Below, piece after piece: positions 33,225 to 41,300 of a stretch of 47,342 nucleotides of DNA. This DNA is from DATAEK01 sp036258055 (GTDB taxonomy: Bacteria; Acidobacteriota; Vicinamibacteria; Vicinamibacterales; 2-12-FULL-66-21). Position 1 is the first letter of the stretch; every line of letters starts with the position of its first letter. The stretch is taken from contig DATAEK010000407.1 in the NCBI GenBank assembly GCA_036258055.1, forward strand, positions 1 through 47,342, read 5' to 3'. The position numbers and the translations under genes are program-made. The notes beneath the pieces were generated by a model. It was not told where the DNA came from. It saw only the letters and a list, made by a program, of their open reading frames with translations, and did no database searches.

Positions 33225-34496
33225 CTACGCCATCTCCCACCGCCGGGCGAGCACGCGCGCGAGGGAGAGAAACACGATCGTGAGGCCGGCAAGAACGGCG
33301 ACCTGCGGCCAGAGTTGCCAGACCGGTGCGTTTCGCCAGAACACTTTGAGATAGCCGTCGAGCGCCCAGGCGTTGAACGTGACCAGTCCCATCTTCTGCA
33401 TGGTCTCGCTCATGAGAAAGCGCGGGAACATGCTGCCGCCGAGCGCGGACATGGTCAGGATCAGGATCGTCGAGAAGCCGGAGAGCTGCGCGCGCGTGCG
33501 GGCGAGCGTCGCCAGCACGAGGCCCAGCGCCGCAGCGGCTCCGGCGGTTGCGACCGTCATGACGAAGAAGCCGGGAAGGTGCGAAAAGAGGGGCAGCTTG
33601 AAGACCAGGTTGCCCCAGAGGAACATCACGCACAGCTGTGCAATTCCGATGATCGCGAGCAGCACCCATTTCCCGGCGAGCAGACCTGACATGCCGAGGT
33701 TGGTCGACAACAACCGCTCGAGCGTGCCCGACTCTGCTTCCTCGAGCAGCGCTCCACCCGCTCCGCCCACGGCCGAGAAGAGCAGAAACATCACGCCGAT
33801 GCCCGCCGCATAGAACGAGATCAGCGATCCCTTTGGATCGTCGGTGCGCATGACGTCGACGACGTCGACGGCCACACCCATCGGCGCGCCGACGCTCGTT
33901 CCTGACGATGCGCCTCCCGTTTCGTTGCGAAGACGCGGCAGCCAGGCATCGACCGCTGCCCGCTGTTGCGGCGTCAGCTGACCGGCGTGCGCTTCGAACT
34001 GCTTGAGCCCACCCTGCATCATGAGGTCAGGCGCCGACGTCATCGTGACCTTCTGCAACAGTCCCTGCACCATGGGCGGCGCAATCTGATCCGACACGTC
34101 CGACAACAGCTGAATCGCCGGCCCGCCGCCACCAAATCCCCGTTCCATGAAGCCAGCGCCGAATCCGGCGGGCAGCACAACGGCAACCGGAACGTCGCCT
34201 TCGCGGACCAGACGCTCAGCGGCTGCGCGATCGAGAGCTCCGCCCGCGCCGCGCTCTCCGGTCGTCCTCCGGACCCGGAGCCCGTTCTCCTTCTCGAGGC
34301 CGTCGACAACCCGGGCGCTCAGCTCCGAGTGATCCTCGTCGACCACGGCTACGCTGATCCGCGACGTTCCGCTGCGCTGGTTGCCGAAGACCGACGCGAA
34401 GATCGAGAAGAACACAATCGGAAGCAGAAAGACGAGCGCCTGTGTCACACGATCACGCGTCAGATTGATCCAGCCAATGCGCAGCAGCGTGCCCAT
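33225..34496 (-). CDS. ABC-2 type transporter permease
   Basis: The protein has 423 residues. One N-terminal membrane helix ('TQALVFLLPIVFFSIFASVF') is followed by a large external domain (about 45-220) and then five or six helices ('FYAAGIGVMFLLFSAVGGAGG', 'GKWVLLAIIGIAQLCVMFLW'). This is the layout of the YhgE/Pip and ABC2_membrane_3 permeases that export drugs, lipids or polysaccharides. The ATPase gene lies 36 nt upstream on the same strand, so the pair forms one exporter. Cargo is unknown. Confidence 0.85.
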   Translation of the reverse strand: MGTLLRIGWINLTRDRVTQALVFLLPIVFFSIFASVFGNQRSGTSRISVAVVDEDHSELSARVVDGLEKENGLRVRRTTGERGAGGALDRAAAERLVREGDVPVAVVLPAGFGAGFMERGFGGGGPAIQLLSDVSDQIAPPMVQGLLQKVTMTSAPDLMMQGGLKQFEAHAGQLTPQQRAAVDAWLPRLRNETGGASSGTSVGAPMGVAVDVVDVMRTDDPKGSLISFYAAGIGVMFLLFSAVGGAGGALLEEAESGTLERLLSTNLGMSGLLAGKWVLLAIIGIAQLCVMFLWGNLVFKLPLFSHLPGFFVMTVATAGAAAALGLVLATLARTRAQLSGFSTILILTMSALGGSMFPRFLMSETMQKMGLVTFNAWALDGYLKVFWRNAPVWQLWPQVAVLAGLTIVFLSLARVLARRWEMA

Positions 34497-34532
34497 CGAG
34501 TGCCTTTCTCTGGAAGCCTCTCGAAGTACCGG

Positions 34533-35468
34533 TTACTCGCGCAGTTCCCTGCCGGTGAGGTGAATGAACACCGACTGGAGGCTCGGGCCGCGAACGTCCA
34601 CATCCTCGACGGCGCACCCCGTCTGACGTACGCGAGTCAGCAGCGCCGGGAGTTCCTCGGCCACGTCACGCACGCGAGCGCGAAGCACGCGCGGCTCATT
34701 CGGATCGACGTCAATCCGGCTGCCGTTCCCGGCGAACGTGGCGGGCGCGGCGGGCAGATCACCGTCGACGCGAAGCGTCACGAGACGATGGCGCCCGACG
34801 GTTTGATCCACGAGCTCCGCCAACGTTCCCGAGGCGATGACGTGCCCGTGATCGATGATCACGGTCCGTGAGCATCGCGCCTCGGCTTCTTCCAGGTGAT
34901 GCGTGGTCAGCAACAGCGACACGCCGTCCGCTGCGAGCTCCGCGAGGACGTCATAGATGCGATCGCGGCTTTGCGGATCGACGCCGACCGTCGGCTCGTC
35001 GAGCAGTACGACGCGCGGGCGATGCAGGATCCCGCAGGCGATGTTCAGGCGCCGCTTCATTCCGCCGGAAAAACGGGACACCGGCTCGCTGGCGCGATCG
35101 GCCAGGCCGGTCCGATCGAGGACCCAATCGACCTGTTTGCGCAACCCGTCGCCTGACAAGCCGTGGAGACCGCCGAACGCGCGGAGGTTCTCACGCGCGG
35201 TGAGAAGCGGGTAGAGCGCCACCTCCTGTGGAACGATCCCGAGCTCCGGAGGCGTGCGCCCGGCGACGACCGTGCTGTCGAACAGCCGGATGTCGCCGGC
35301 GTCGAGCCGGAGCCGCCCCGCAATCGCGCGGATGACCGTCGTCTTTCCCGCGCCGTTCGGCCCCAGGAGCGCCAGCAGCTCTCCCTGCCGAAGCTCGAAC
35401 GACGCGCCATCGAGCGCCACCGTGTTGCCAAAGGATTTCTTCGCGCCGGAAACAGTGAGGACGTTCAT
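34533..35468 (-). CDS. ABC transporter ATP-binding protein
   Basis: The protein has 311 residues. Walker A is 'GPNGAGKTT', the signature 'FSGGMKRRLNIACGIL', Walker B 'VVLLDEPT' and the switch 'TTHH'. The C-terminal 80 residues are the extension found in drug-exporter type (DrrA-like) ATPases. It energises the permease encoded directly downstream. AAGGTG is the likely ribosome site before the ATG. Confidence 0.9.
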   Translation of the reverse strand: MNVLTVSGAKKSFGNTVALDGASFELRQGELLALLGPNGAGKTTVIRAIAGRLRLDAGDIRLFDSTVVAGRTPPELGIVPQEVALYPLLTARENLRAFGGLHGLSGDGLRKQVDWVLDRTGLADRASEPVSRFSGGMKRRLNIACGILHRPRVVLLDEPTVGVDPQSRDRIYDVLAELAADGVSLLLTTHHLEEAEARCSRTVIIDHGHVIASGTLAELVDQTVGRHRLVTLRVDGDLPAAPATFAGNGSRIDVDPNEPRVLRARVRDVAEELPALLTRVRQTGCAVEDVDVRGPSLQSVFIHLTGRELRE

Positions 35469-35569
35469 GCCAGCACCTTACGCCCATCAAACCGGGTCAG
35501 GTCGGCCTTCCCGGCGAACGGCGGTGCCGGACCGGTAAAAGGCGGCAGGCGCAAGCCCACGAACGCCGA

Positions 35570-36658
35570 TCAGGTGCGGCCCTTTTCCTTGATGCGTTTG
35601 TTGGCGGCTTTCGTCAACACTTTCCAGCGACGCTTCTGTTCGAGCTGCGCGCGCTCATCCTGTTGCCGTCGCTCGTGTTCCTGTTCGAGGAGCAGCTTGT
35701 GGAAGCTCTCCACCCGCTCGCTAGCCAGCCGGCCGTCGCCGACTGCCGCACGTACCGCACAACCGGGCTCGGTCGAATGGCGACAGTCCCGGAAGCGACA
35801 CGACTCGGCAATCGCGTCGATGTCGGCGAACGCACTGGTCAACGCGTCGCCCGTCTCCCAGAGCTGCAGCTCGCGCATGCCGGGCGTGTCGATGAGCACG
35901 CCGTGTCCGGGGAGCAGCACCAGTTGACGGCTCGAGCTGGTGTGGCGTCCGCGGCTGTCGGCAACGCGCACGTCCTGGGTGCGCATCAGGTCATGACCGA
36001 CGAGGCGATTGACGATCGTCGACTTCCCTACTCCGGATGAACCGAGAAGCGCGCCCGTACGTCCGTGCCCGAGGTAATCGCGCAGGACGTCGACGTCTTC
36101 CCCGCTGCGGCACGAGATCGCGTGAACGGGGACGGCAGGCGCGAGTGACCGGACCTCTTCGACGTAGCGTTGCGGATCGTCGACGAGATCGGCCTTGTTC
36201 AGCACGACGACCGGTGCCGCGCCGCTTTCCCACGCGACGAGGAGGTAGCGTTCGATCCGGCGGGGGTTGAAATCGCGATCGAGGCCGCCGACCAGGAACA
36301 CCGTGTCGATATTCGCCGCGATGACTTGTTCTTCAGTACGATCGCCGGCGGCGCGCCGCGAGAACCGGCTCGATCGCGGGAGGACCGCCACGATCCGGGC
36401 ATCGCCGTCGCCGGCAGCAGGTTCGACGGCAACCCAGTCCCCCACCGCCGGGAAATCGGGGCGACCTTCAGCGCGATGCCGCAGACGTCCGGATACACGG
36501 GCGAGCCACTCGCCCGTCTCCGCCATCACGCGGTAGATGTGGGTGTGTTCCAGGCTCACGCGCGCCGGCACGAGTGACGCCGTCTGGTAGGGCGCGAAGG
36601 CGTCGGCGAGGCGATCGGACCAGCCGAGCGCGTCAAGCGCAGGCACGGCGCCTTTCAC
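35570..36658 (-). CDS. rsgA: ribosome small subunit-dependent GTPase RsgA
   Basis: The protein has 362 residues and shows the circular permutation of RsgA: G4 'NKAD' (154-157) comes before G1 'GSSGVGKST' (206-214) and G3 'DTPG' (257-260). An OB-fold precedes it and a zinc knuckle follows (C287, C292, H294, C300). It checks the maturing 30S subunit. The C-terminal 60 residues are highly charged. It starts with GTG 36658, which lies inside the inverted repeat described at 36657-36688. Confidence 0.93.
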   Translation of the reverse strand: MKGAVPALDALGWSDRLADAFAPYQTASLVPARVSLEHTHIYRVMAETGEWLARVSGRLRHRAEGRPDFPAVGDWVAVEPAAGDGDARIVAVLPRSSRFSRRAAGDRTEEQVIAANIDTVFLVGGLDRDFNPRRIERYLLVAWESGAAPVVVLNKADLVDDPQRYVEEVRSLAPAVPVHAISCRSGEDVDVLRDYLGHGRTGALLGSSGVGKSTIVNRLVGHDLMRTQDVRVADSRGRHTSSSRQLVLLPGHGVLIDTPGMRELQLWETGDALTSAFADIDAIAESCRFRDCRHSTEPGCAVRAAVGDGRLASERVESFHKLLLEQEHERRQQDERAQLEQKRRWKVLTKAANKRIKEKGRT

Positions 36659-36688
36659 TTTGCATTACAAAGTTCTCTATGTTATGCT
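36657..36688 (+). promoter_or_regulatory. promoter with palindromic operator for the ankyrin lipoprotein gene
   Basis: ACTTTG-CATTA-CAAAGT (36657-36673) is a perfect 6-bp inverted repeat with a 5-nt centre. It overlaps TTGCAT (36660-36665), which pairs with TATGCT (36683-36688) at 17 nt. The predicted start is near 36695. The palindrome also covers the GTG of the divergent rsgA gene. The arrangement suggests a repressor site; similar ACTTTG palindromes are bound by PadR-type regulators elsewhere, which is an analogy only. Confidence 0.5.
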
Positions 36689-36716
36689 GCACGGGCCGTC
36701 AGGAGGTCCTCTCGCG

Positions 36717-37310
36717 ATGCGTCACGGTCATGCCCTCGTCGTTACCTGCATGCTCTCCGCCGCGCTCGGCTGCACGACCAGCGCCGGCCCCCAATTTACG
36801 CCCCTGGCATCGGCCGCGCGCGTCGGCGCGACGACCGAGATTGCCGCGCTGGTCGCGGCCGGCCACGATGTCAACGGCGTCGACCCCGCAGGCAATCACT
36901 GGACGCCGCTCCTGCACGCCATCCACAAAGGCCAGTTTCGGGCCGTCGACGCGCTGATCGCCGCCGGCGCCGACGTCAACCGTGCCGCACCTGGTGGCTT
37001 CACGCCGCTCCTGATGGCGGTTGGCAACGGCCGCGCTGACATCGTCCGCCGGCTGCTCGCTGCGGGGGCGGATCCGGGACGGGATGGACCGGAACTCCTC
37101 GCCACGGCCGTCTCGGGCGGCGCGCTTACCGACATCGACAATCCGCTCCTCGGCCGATGCAACACCGAGGTGGTCCAGACGCTGCTGCACCGTGCGCCCG
37201 ATTTGCGCCTCGAGCCCAACCTGCGCAGCCGTCTGGCCCTGAGTTTCGCGCGCCTGAACGACTGTGCCGACGTCCTGCGGCTCGTCTGCCGCACGGGGTG
37301 CACCGGTTGA
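36717..37310 (+). CDS. ankyrin-repeat lipoprotein
   Basis: The protein is about 197 residues. A signal segment ends in a lipobox 'SAALGC' (Cys about 18). Three to four ankyrin repeats follow, for example 'GNHWTPLLHAIHKGQFRAVD' and 'GGFTPLLMAVGNGRADIV'. Such proteins bind partners; no enzyme domain is present. ATG 36717 is chosen over the longer frame because AGGAGGT lies 9 nt upstream and the signal peptide starts there. It is convergent with the glycogen debranching gene. Confidence 0.78.
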   Translation: MRHGHALVVTCMLSAALGCTTSAGPQFTPLASAARVGATTEIAALVAAGHDVNGVDPAGNHWTPLLHAIHKGQFRAVDALIAAGADVNRAAPGGFTPLLMAVGNGRADIVRRLLAAGADPGRDGPELLATAVSGGALTDIDNPLLGRCNTEVVQTLLHRAPDLRLEPNLRSRLALSFARLNDCADVLRLVCRTGCTG

Positions 37311-37314
37311 CAGG

Positions 37315-37362
37315 AGTGCCAAGGTGCCAACGTGCCTGGGTGCCAAGGTGTCTGGGTGAGGG
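37315..37362. repeat. 8-nt tandem repeat between convergent genes
   Basis: Five or six units of 8 nt follow one another (AGTGCCAA, GGTGCCAA, CGTGCCTG, GGTGCCAA, GGTGTCTG, GGTGAGGG). They start 4 nt after the ankyrin gene stop and end 3 nt before the stop of the debranching gene. Confidence 0.75.
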
Positions 37363-37365
37363 GCA

Positions 37366-39405
37366 TTATCCCGTTTGCCTCCAAACTCTGAGCACTTCCG
37401 CGACGCTCCATGCTTGCGCAATGCAGCCTCTCGGAGTGTACGGCGGCTCGGCGTCGAAGATCTCGCTGATCGATCCGACGCATGCCTCGTTGAGATGACC
37501 CTCGAACCCTCTCAGCAGCGCACGCGCGCCTGGCCGATCTTCCGGATGAAGCTTCAGCCACGCGTCCACGTACGGTCCGATCAGCCACGCCCACACCGTG
37601 CCCTGATGGTACGCCGCGTCGCGTGACCGCAGATCGCCGAAGTACTTGGGCTTGTAGTCCGAATGCCCGGGGGCGAGCGATCGCAGGCCGAGTGGAGTCA
37701 CCAGGCGTTCTCGTACGACGCTCATGACCTGGGCCCACCGCCCTTCGTCGAGCACAGGATGATCGAGCGAGATGGCGAACACCTGGTTCGGCCGGCAGGC
37801 CGGGTCGTCGCCGCGTTCGCCGTCGACGACGTCGAGCAGGTAACCGCCGTCCGCGAACCAGAAGCGTTCGTTGAACGACCGGCGTGCGCGTTCCGCGTGC
37901 CGGCGCAGGTCGAGCGTGTCGCCGATTTCGAGCTGTGACATCCAGCTCGAAAGCAGACAGAGGGCGTTGAACCAGAGCGCGTTGATCTCGACGGCTTTGC
38001 CGCGGCGCGGCGTCACGACCCAGTCATCGACCTTTGCGTCCATCCACGTCAGCTGATACCCCTCGGCACCTTGTCGCAGAAGGCCGTCGGCGGGATCGAC
38101 ACCGATGCCGAAGCGGGTGCCCTGCAAATGGTGGCTCACGATCTCCACGAGCGTTGGCACGAGGGCGCGCAGCGTATCGGTGTCCCCGGTTGCCCGGATG
38201 AAGCGGTTGACGGCGTGGAAGAACCACAGGGATGCGTCCGCCGTGTGATAGAGACCCTCGCGTGCGCCGTCCGGGAACATGTTGGGGATCAGCCCATCAC
38301 GCACGTAATGCGCGAACGTCCGGAGGATGTACGCGGCCTCGCGCAGTCGCCCCGTGCACACGGTCAGCCCTTGGAGGCTGATCATCGTGTCGCGGCCCCA
38401 GTCGGTGAACCAGTGGTATCCGGCGATCACCGTCCGAACATCCTCGCCGGCGGCCTTCGCCCGAGCCGCTTCGTCGACACGTCCGGCCGGCGTGATGATG
38501 AACTGATCTGCCGCAAGAACGAGCTCTTCGGCGAAGCTGTCTTCACCCACTCCAGAGATTTGCAGCAACCGTCGCCGCCGATCGACTTCTGCCTGCGCGG
38601 CATCCGCGGCGCTCAATGCCTCGATCGTGTCCCACGACTCTGTGGACGCGATCAACGTCGCGGGTTCGGCCGCGGTCAGGTCGGCACGGAAATAGCCCGG
38701 GCTCCAGAGCGATCCGACGGCGTCGTACCCGCGGCTCTGCTCCACCTGATACGGCACGGACGAGATCCCCTTCTCGTCGAGCGTCAGCGCTGCGTGATTT
38801 CCGCGAACGGTGAGGCGGAGGCATGGCAGCTCGGGCCCGCCGGACAGCTCGTACCGGTTCCGCGTTGCCGACAGCGTGTACGCCTGCACGGGAGACTGAT
38901 TGACCGCAAGCTCGTACGGTCTGAACTGCACCGACGGGCGAAGCGTGAGCCGTACTGGCCCCTCCCCTTCGATCAGCGCATACGTGAGGTGCACGGTGTT
39001 CTGTCCGTGGGGCATCAGCACGCGCTTTTCGATGGTGACGCCGTCCATCACGTAGCGCCAGACCGGCAGCCCCAGCTCGAGACGAAATTCAACGAGATGA
39101 CTGGTCACGTCCGCCGCGTTGGGTCCCGCGACCTCGTCTTCATCGCCGAGCCAGAGGATCCGGCGATCCGAAAGTCTGATCCGCTCGAGCAGATGATTGA
39201 GCATCACGAATCGCCCGAACGGCGCGGGCAACGCAGCGACGAGCAGGCCGTGATACCGGCGCGTGACCACGCCAGCGACGGTGCCAGACGCGTAGCCGCC
39301 GAGCCCGTTCGTCACGAGCCATTCGCGGCGCGGCGCGGAATCGTCACCGGTGGATGGCTGAACGTCGCGTGGAACCCTGATCGTTCGCGTCAGCTCGACG
39401 GGCAT
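37366..39405 (-). CDS. glycogen debranching enzyme (amylo-1,6-glucosidase type)
   Basis: The protein has 679 residues. An N-terminal GDE_N-type domain (about 20-240) starts 'REWLVTNGLGGYASGTVAG'. The C-terminal (alpha/alpha)6 catalytic domain has 'GYHWFTDWGRDTMISLQGL' and 'YHQGTVWAWLIGPYVDA', ending 'SEIFDAEPPYTPRGC'. This is the archaeal/bacterial GH133-type enzyme that removes alpha-1,6 branches. Its ATG overlaps the treZ stop by 1 nt (TAATG), so the two are coupled. Confidence 0.9.
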   Translation of the reverse strand: MPVELTRTIRVPRDVQPSTGDDSAPRREWLVTNGLGGYASGTVAGVVTRRYHGLLVAALPAPFGRFVMLNHLLERIRLSDRRILWLGDEDEVAGPNAADVTSHLVEFRLELGLPVWRYVMDGVTIEKRVLMPHGQNTVHLTYALIEGEGPVRLTLRPSVQFRPYELAVNQSPVQAYTLSATRNRYELSGGPELPCLRLTVRGNHAALTLDEKGISSVPYQVEQSRGYDAVGSLWSPGYFRADLTAAEPATLIASTESWDTIEALSAADAAQAEVDRRRRLLQISGVGEDSFAEELVLAADQFIITPAGRVDEAARAKAAGEDVRTVIAGYHWFTDWGRDTMISLQGLTVCTGRLREAAYILRTFAHYVRDGLIPNMFPDGAREGLYHTADASLWFFHAVNRFIRATGDTDTLRALVPTLVEIVSHHLQGTRFGIGVDPADGLLRQGAEGYQLTWMDAKVDDWVVTPRRGKAVEINALWFNALCLLSSWMSQLEIGDTLDLRRHAERARRSFNERFWFADGGYLLDVVDGERGDDPACRPNQVFAISLDHPVLDEGRWAQVMSVVRERLVTPLGLRSLAPGHSDYKPKYFGDLRSRDAAYHQGTVWAWLIGPYVDAWLKLHPEDRPGARALLRGFEGHLNEACVGSISEIFDAEPPYTPRGCIAQAWSVAEVLRVWRQTG

Positions 39406-41285
39406 TACTCAACCACTCTCTCCGCGCGCAGGACGATGGCCGCTTCGCCAGGGATGTGCCAGGGTCCATCCAACTTCAGCGGCGCCTGTCCATTCCCGCC
39501 GTACGTCGCCGCCTCGCTGCTCCACTGGAGTCCCCACTGGAAGCCGGGCGGCGGCGCAAGCAAAGGTTCGGGCAGTGGAGTCACATCGAGATCGCGGCCG
39601 AGGTTCACGATCAGCACGCGCGTTTCGAAGTCAGCCGCGTCGAAACGAAGACAGAAGGCTGACGCCGCGATGACGGCACCATCCACGCGCCGCTCGGCAT
39701 CCTGATGGAAGACCGGATCCGCGCGCCGCAGGGCAATCAGATCCTGGTGCAGGCGGTACGCCGCGGCTTGACGTTCGCGTTCGCGGAAGTCGAGTTTGCA
39801 GCGCGTGAACGTCTCCTCGTCGTCCGGTGGCGGCAGCGCCGCTTGAATCTCCGGATCCGTGCAGCTCGGGAACTGTGAGAGAAACTCTCCTCGACCGGCG
39901 CGAATCTCGGAGCGCAGGCCTTCGTGGTGGTCGGCGAAGAACAGGAACGGCTTCGACGAGGAGAACTCCTGCCCTTGAAACAGCATCGGCGTCGCCGGAC
40001 CGAGCAGCGTCAGTGCTGTGAGCGCACGGTGACGGCCAGGTGACGAGATCTGATGGAGCCGGCGGCCGTACGCCGAGTTCGCGACCTGATCGTGGTTCTC
40101 CAGGAACGTGATGAAAGCCCGCGCCGGCAGGTCGAGCGCTGGCGTTCCGCGTCCCTCCTTCTGCCACGCGAACCACTGGCCCTGATACAGGTATCCGTAC
40201 TTCGCACTCGACACGAACTCCTGCGGCGAGCCGGTGTAGTCCGTGTAGTACGCTTCGCGCCGTCCGGTGAGCGCGACCGCGGCCGCGTGATGATAGTCGT
40301 CGTTCCAGAGCGCATCGACCTCGTAGCCACCATCAGTCCGCGCTCTGACCAGCCTCGTGTCCTGCGGTTCGTTCTCGGCCACGATGTAGATCGGTCGGGG
40401 CCCGGCGGCGGCACGCGCGCGTGACACGAGCGACGCGATCACGTGCTCCTCCGACCCGTCGCGAATGTCTTGCGTGGCGTCGAGCCGCAGCCCGTCGAAA
40501 TGGAACTCATCGATCCAGTACCCGGCGTTCTCGACGAAGTGCGCGCGCGCGCCGGCTGGTCCCTCGAAGTTGATCGCCTGGCCCCAGTCGTTCTTGTAGC
40601 GATCGGTGAGGTAGTCGGGCGAGAACTCCGCCAGGTAATTGCCGTCGGGACCGAGGTGGTTGTAAACGACGTCGAGGATGACCGCCACGCCGACGGCGTG
40701 GGCGCGATCGACAAAACCTCGCAGGTCATCCGGTGTGCCGTAGAGGCGGGTCGGCGCGTAGAGATTCACGCCGTCGTAGCCCCAGCCAAACCGCCCAGCG
40801 AAATCCGCGATCGGCATCATCTCGATCACGCTGACGCCCAACCGTGCGATCTCGGGCAGCTCGCGCGCGGCAGCCGCCCAGGTCCCCTGCGGCGTGAACG
40901 TGCCGATGTGCATCTCGTAGATAACGTGCCCAACCGGTCCGATGCCAGGCCACGCACTGTCGGTCCACACGAAGGCGTCCGGATCGACGATGGCGGATGG
41001 TCCGTGCGGACCATCCGGCTGGTACCGCGAAGCTGGATCGGGACGCAACCGATCTCCGTCGAGGCGGAACCGATACAGGTCGCCAGCAGTGACGCCGATC
41101 ACCACACCGCTGAAGTACCCGTCGTCTTCAGCGTCGAGAGGCGTGGTTCGTAGCGTCCGGCCGGGCGTGTCGAACACGATATCGACACGGTGGCACGCGG
41201 GCGCCCACACGCGCACTGACGCCCGGCCGCCTTTCAGCAGTTCCACGCCGGCGGACAGCCGCCGGCGCATCGTTTCTGTGGTCAT
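39405..41285 (-). CDS. treZ: malto-oligosyltrehalose trehalohydrolase
   Basis: The protein has 626 residues. An N-terminal carbohydrate-binding beta-sandwich (about 8-110) is followed by a GH13 barrel with 'GWGYDGVNLYAPTRLYGTP', 'ILDVVYNHLGPDGNYL', 'DGLRLDATQDI' (nucleophile Asp), 'IVAENEPQ' (acid Glu) and 'ENHDQVAN'. It releases trehalose from malto-oligosyltrehalose. TreY, which makes that substrate, is not in the window. The hybrid kinase gene ends 15 nt upstream. Confidence 0.93.
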   Translation of the reverse strand: MTTETMRRRLSAGVELLKGGRASVRVWAPACHRVDIVFDTPGRTLRTTPLDAEDDGYFSGVVIGVTAGDLYRFRLDGDRLRPDPASRYQPDGPHGPSAIVDPDAFVWTDSAWPGIGPVGHVIYEMHIGTFTPQGTWAAAARELPEIARLGVSVIEMMPIADFAGRFGWGYDGVNLYAPTRLYGTPDDLRGFVDRAHAVGVAVILDVVYNHLGPDGNYLAEFSPDYLTDRYKNDWGQAINFEGPAGARAHFVENAGYWIDEFHFDGLRLDATQDIRDGSEEHVIASLVSRARAAAGPRPIYIVAENEPQDTRLVRARTDGGYEVDALWNDDYHHAAAVALTGRREAYYTDYTGSPQEFVSSAKYGYLYQGQWFAWQKEGRGTPALDLPARAFITFLENHDQVANSAYGRRLHQISSPGRHRALTALTLLGPATPMLFQGQEFSSSKPFLFFADHHEGLRSEIRAGRGEFLSQFPSCTDPEIQAALPPPDDEETFTRCKLDFRERERQAAAYRLHQDLIALRRADPVFHQDAERRVDGAVIAASAFCLRFDAADFETRVLIVNLGRDLDVTPLPEPLLAPPPGFQWGLQWSSEAATYGGNGQAPLKLDGPWHIPGEAAIVLRAERVVE

Positions 41286-41300
41286 TTGCGGGAGATTTCC

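Noticed and set aside
38071..39705. 544-codon plus-strand frame opposite the debranching enzyme
   Set aside because: Same reason: a GC-rich shadow without recognisable domains.
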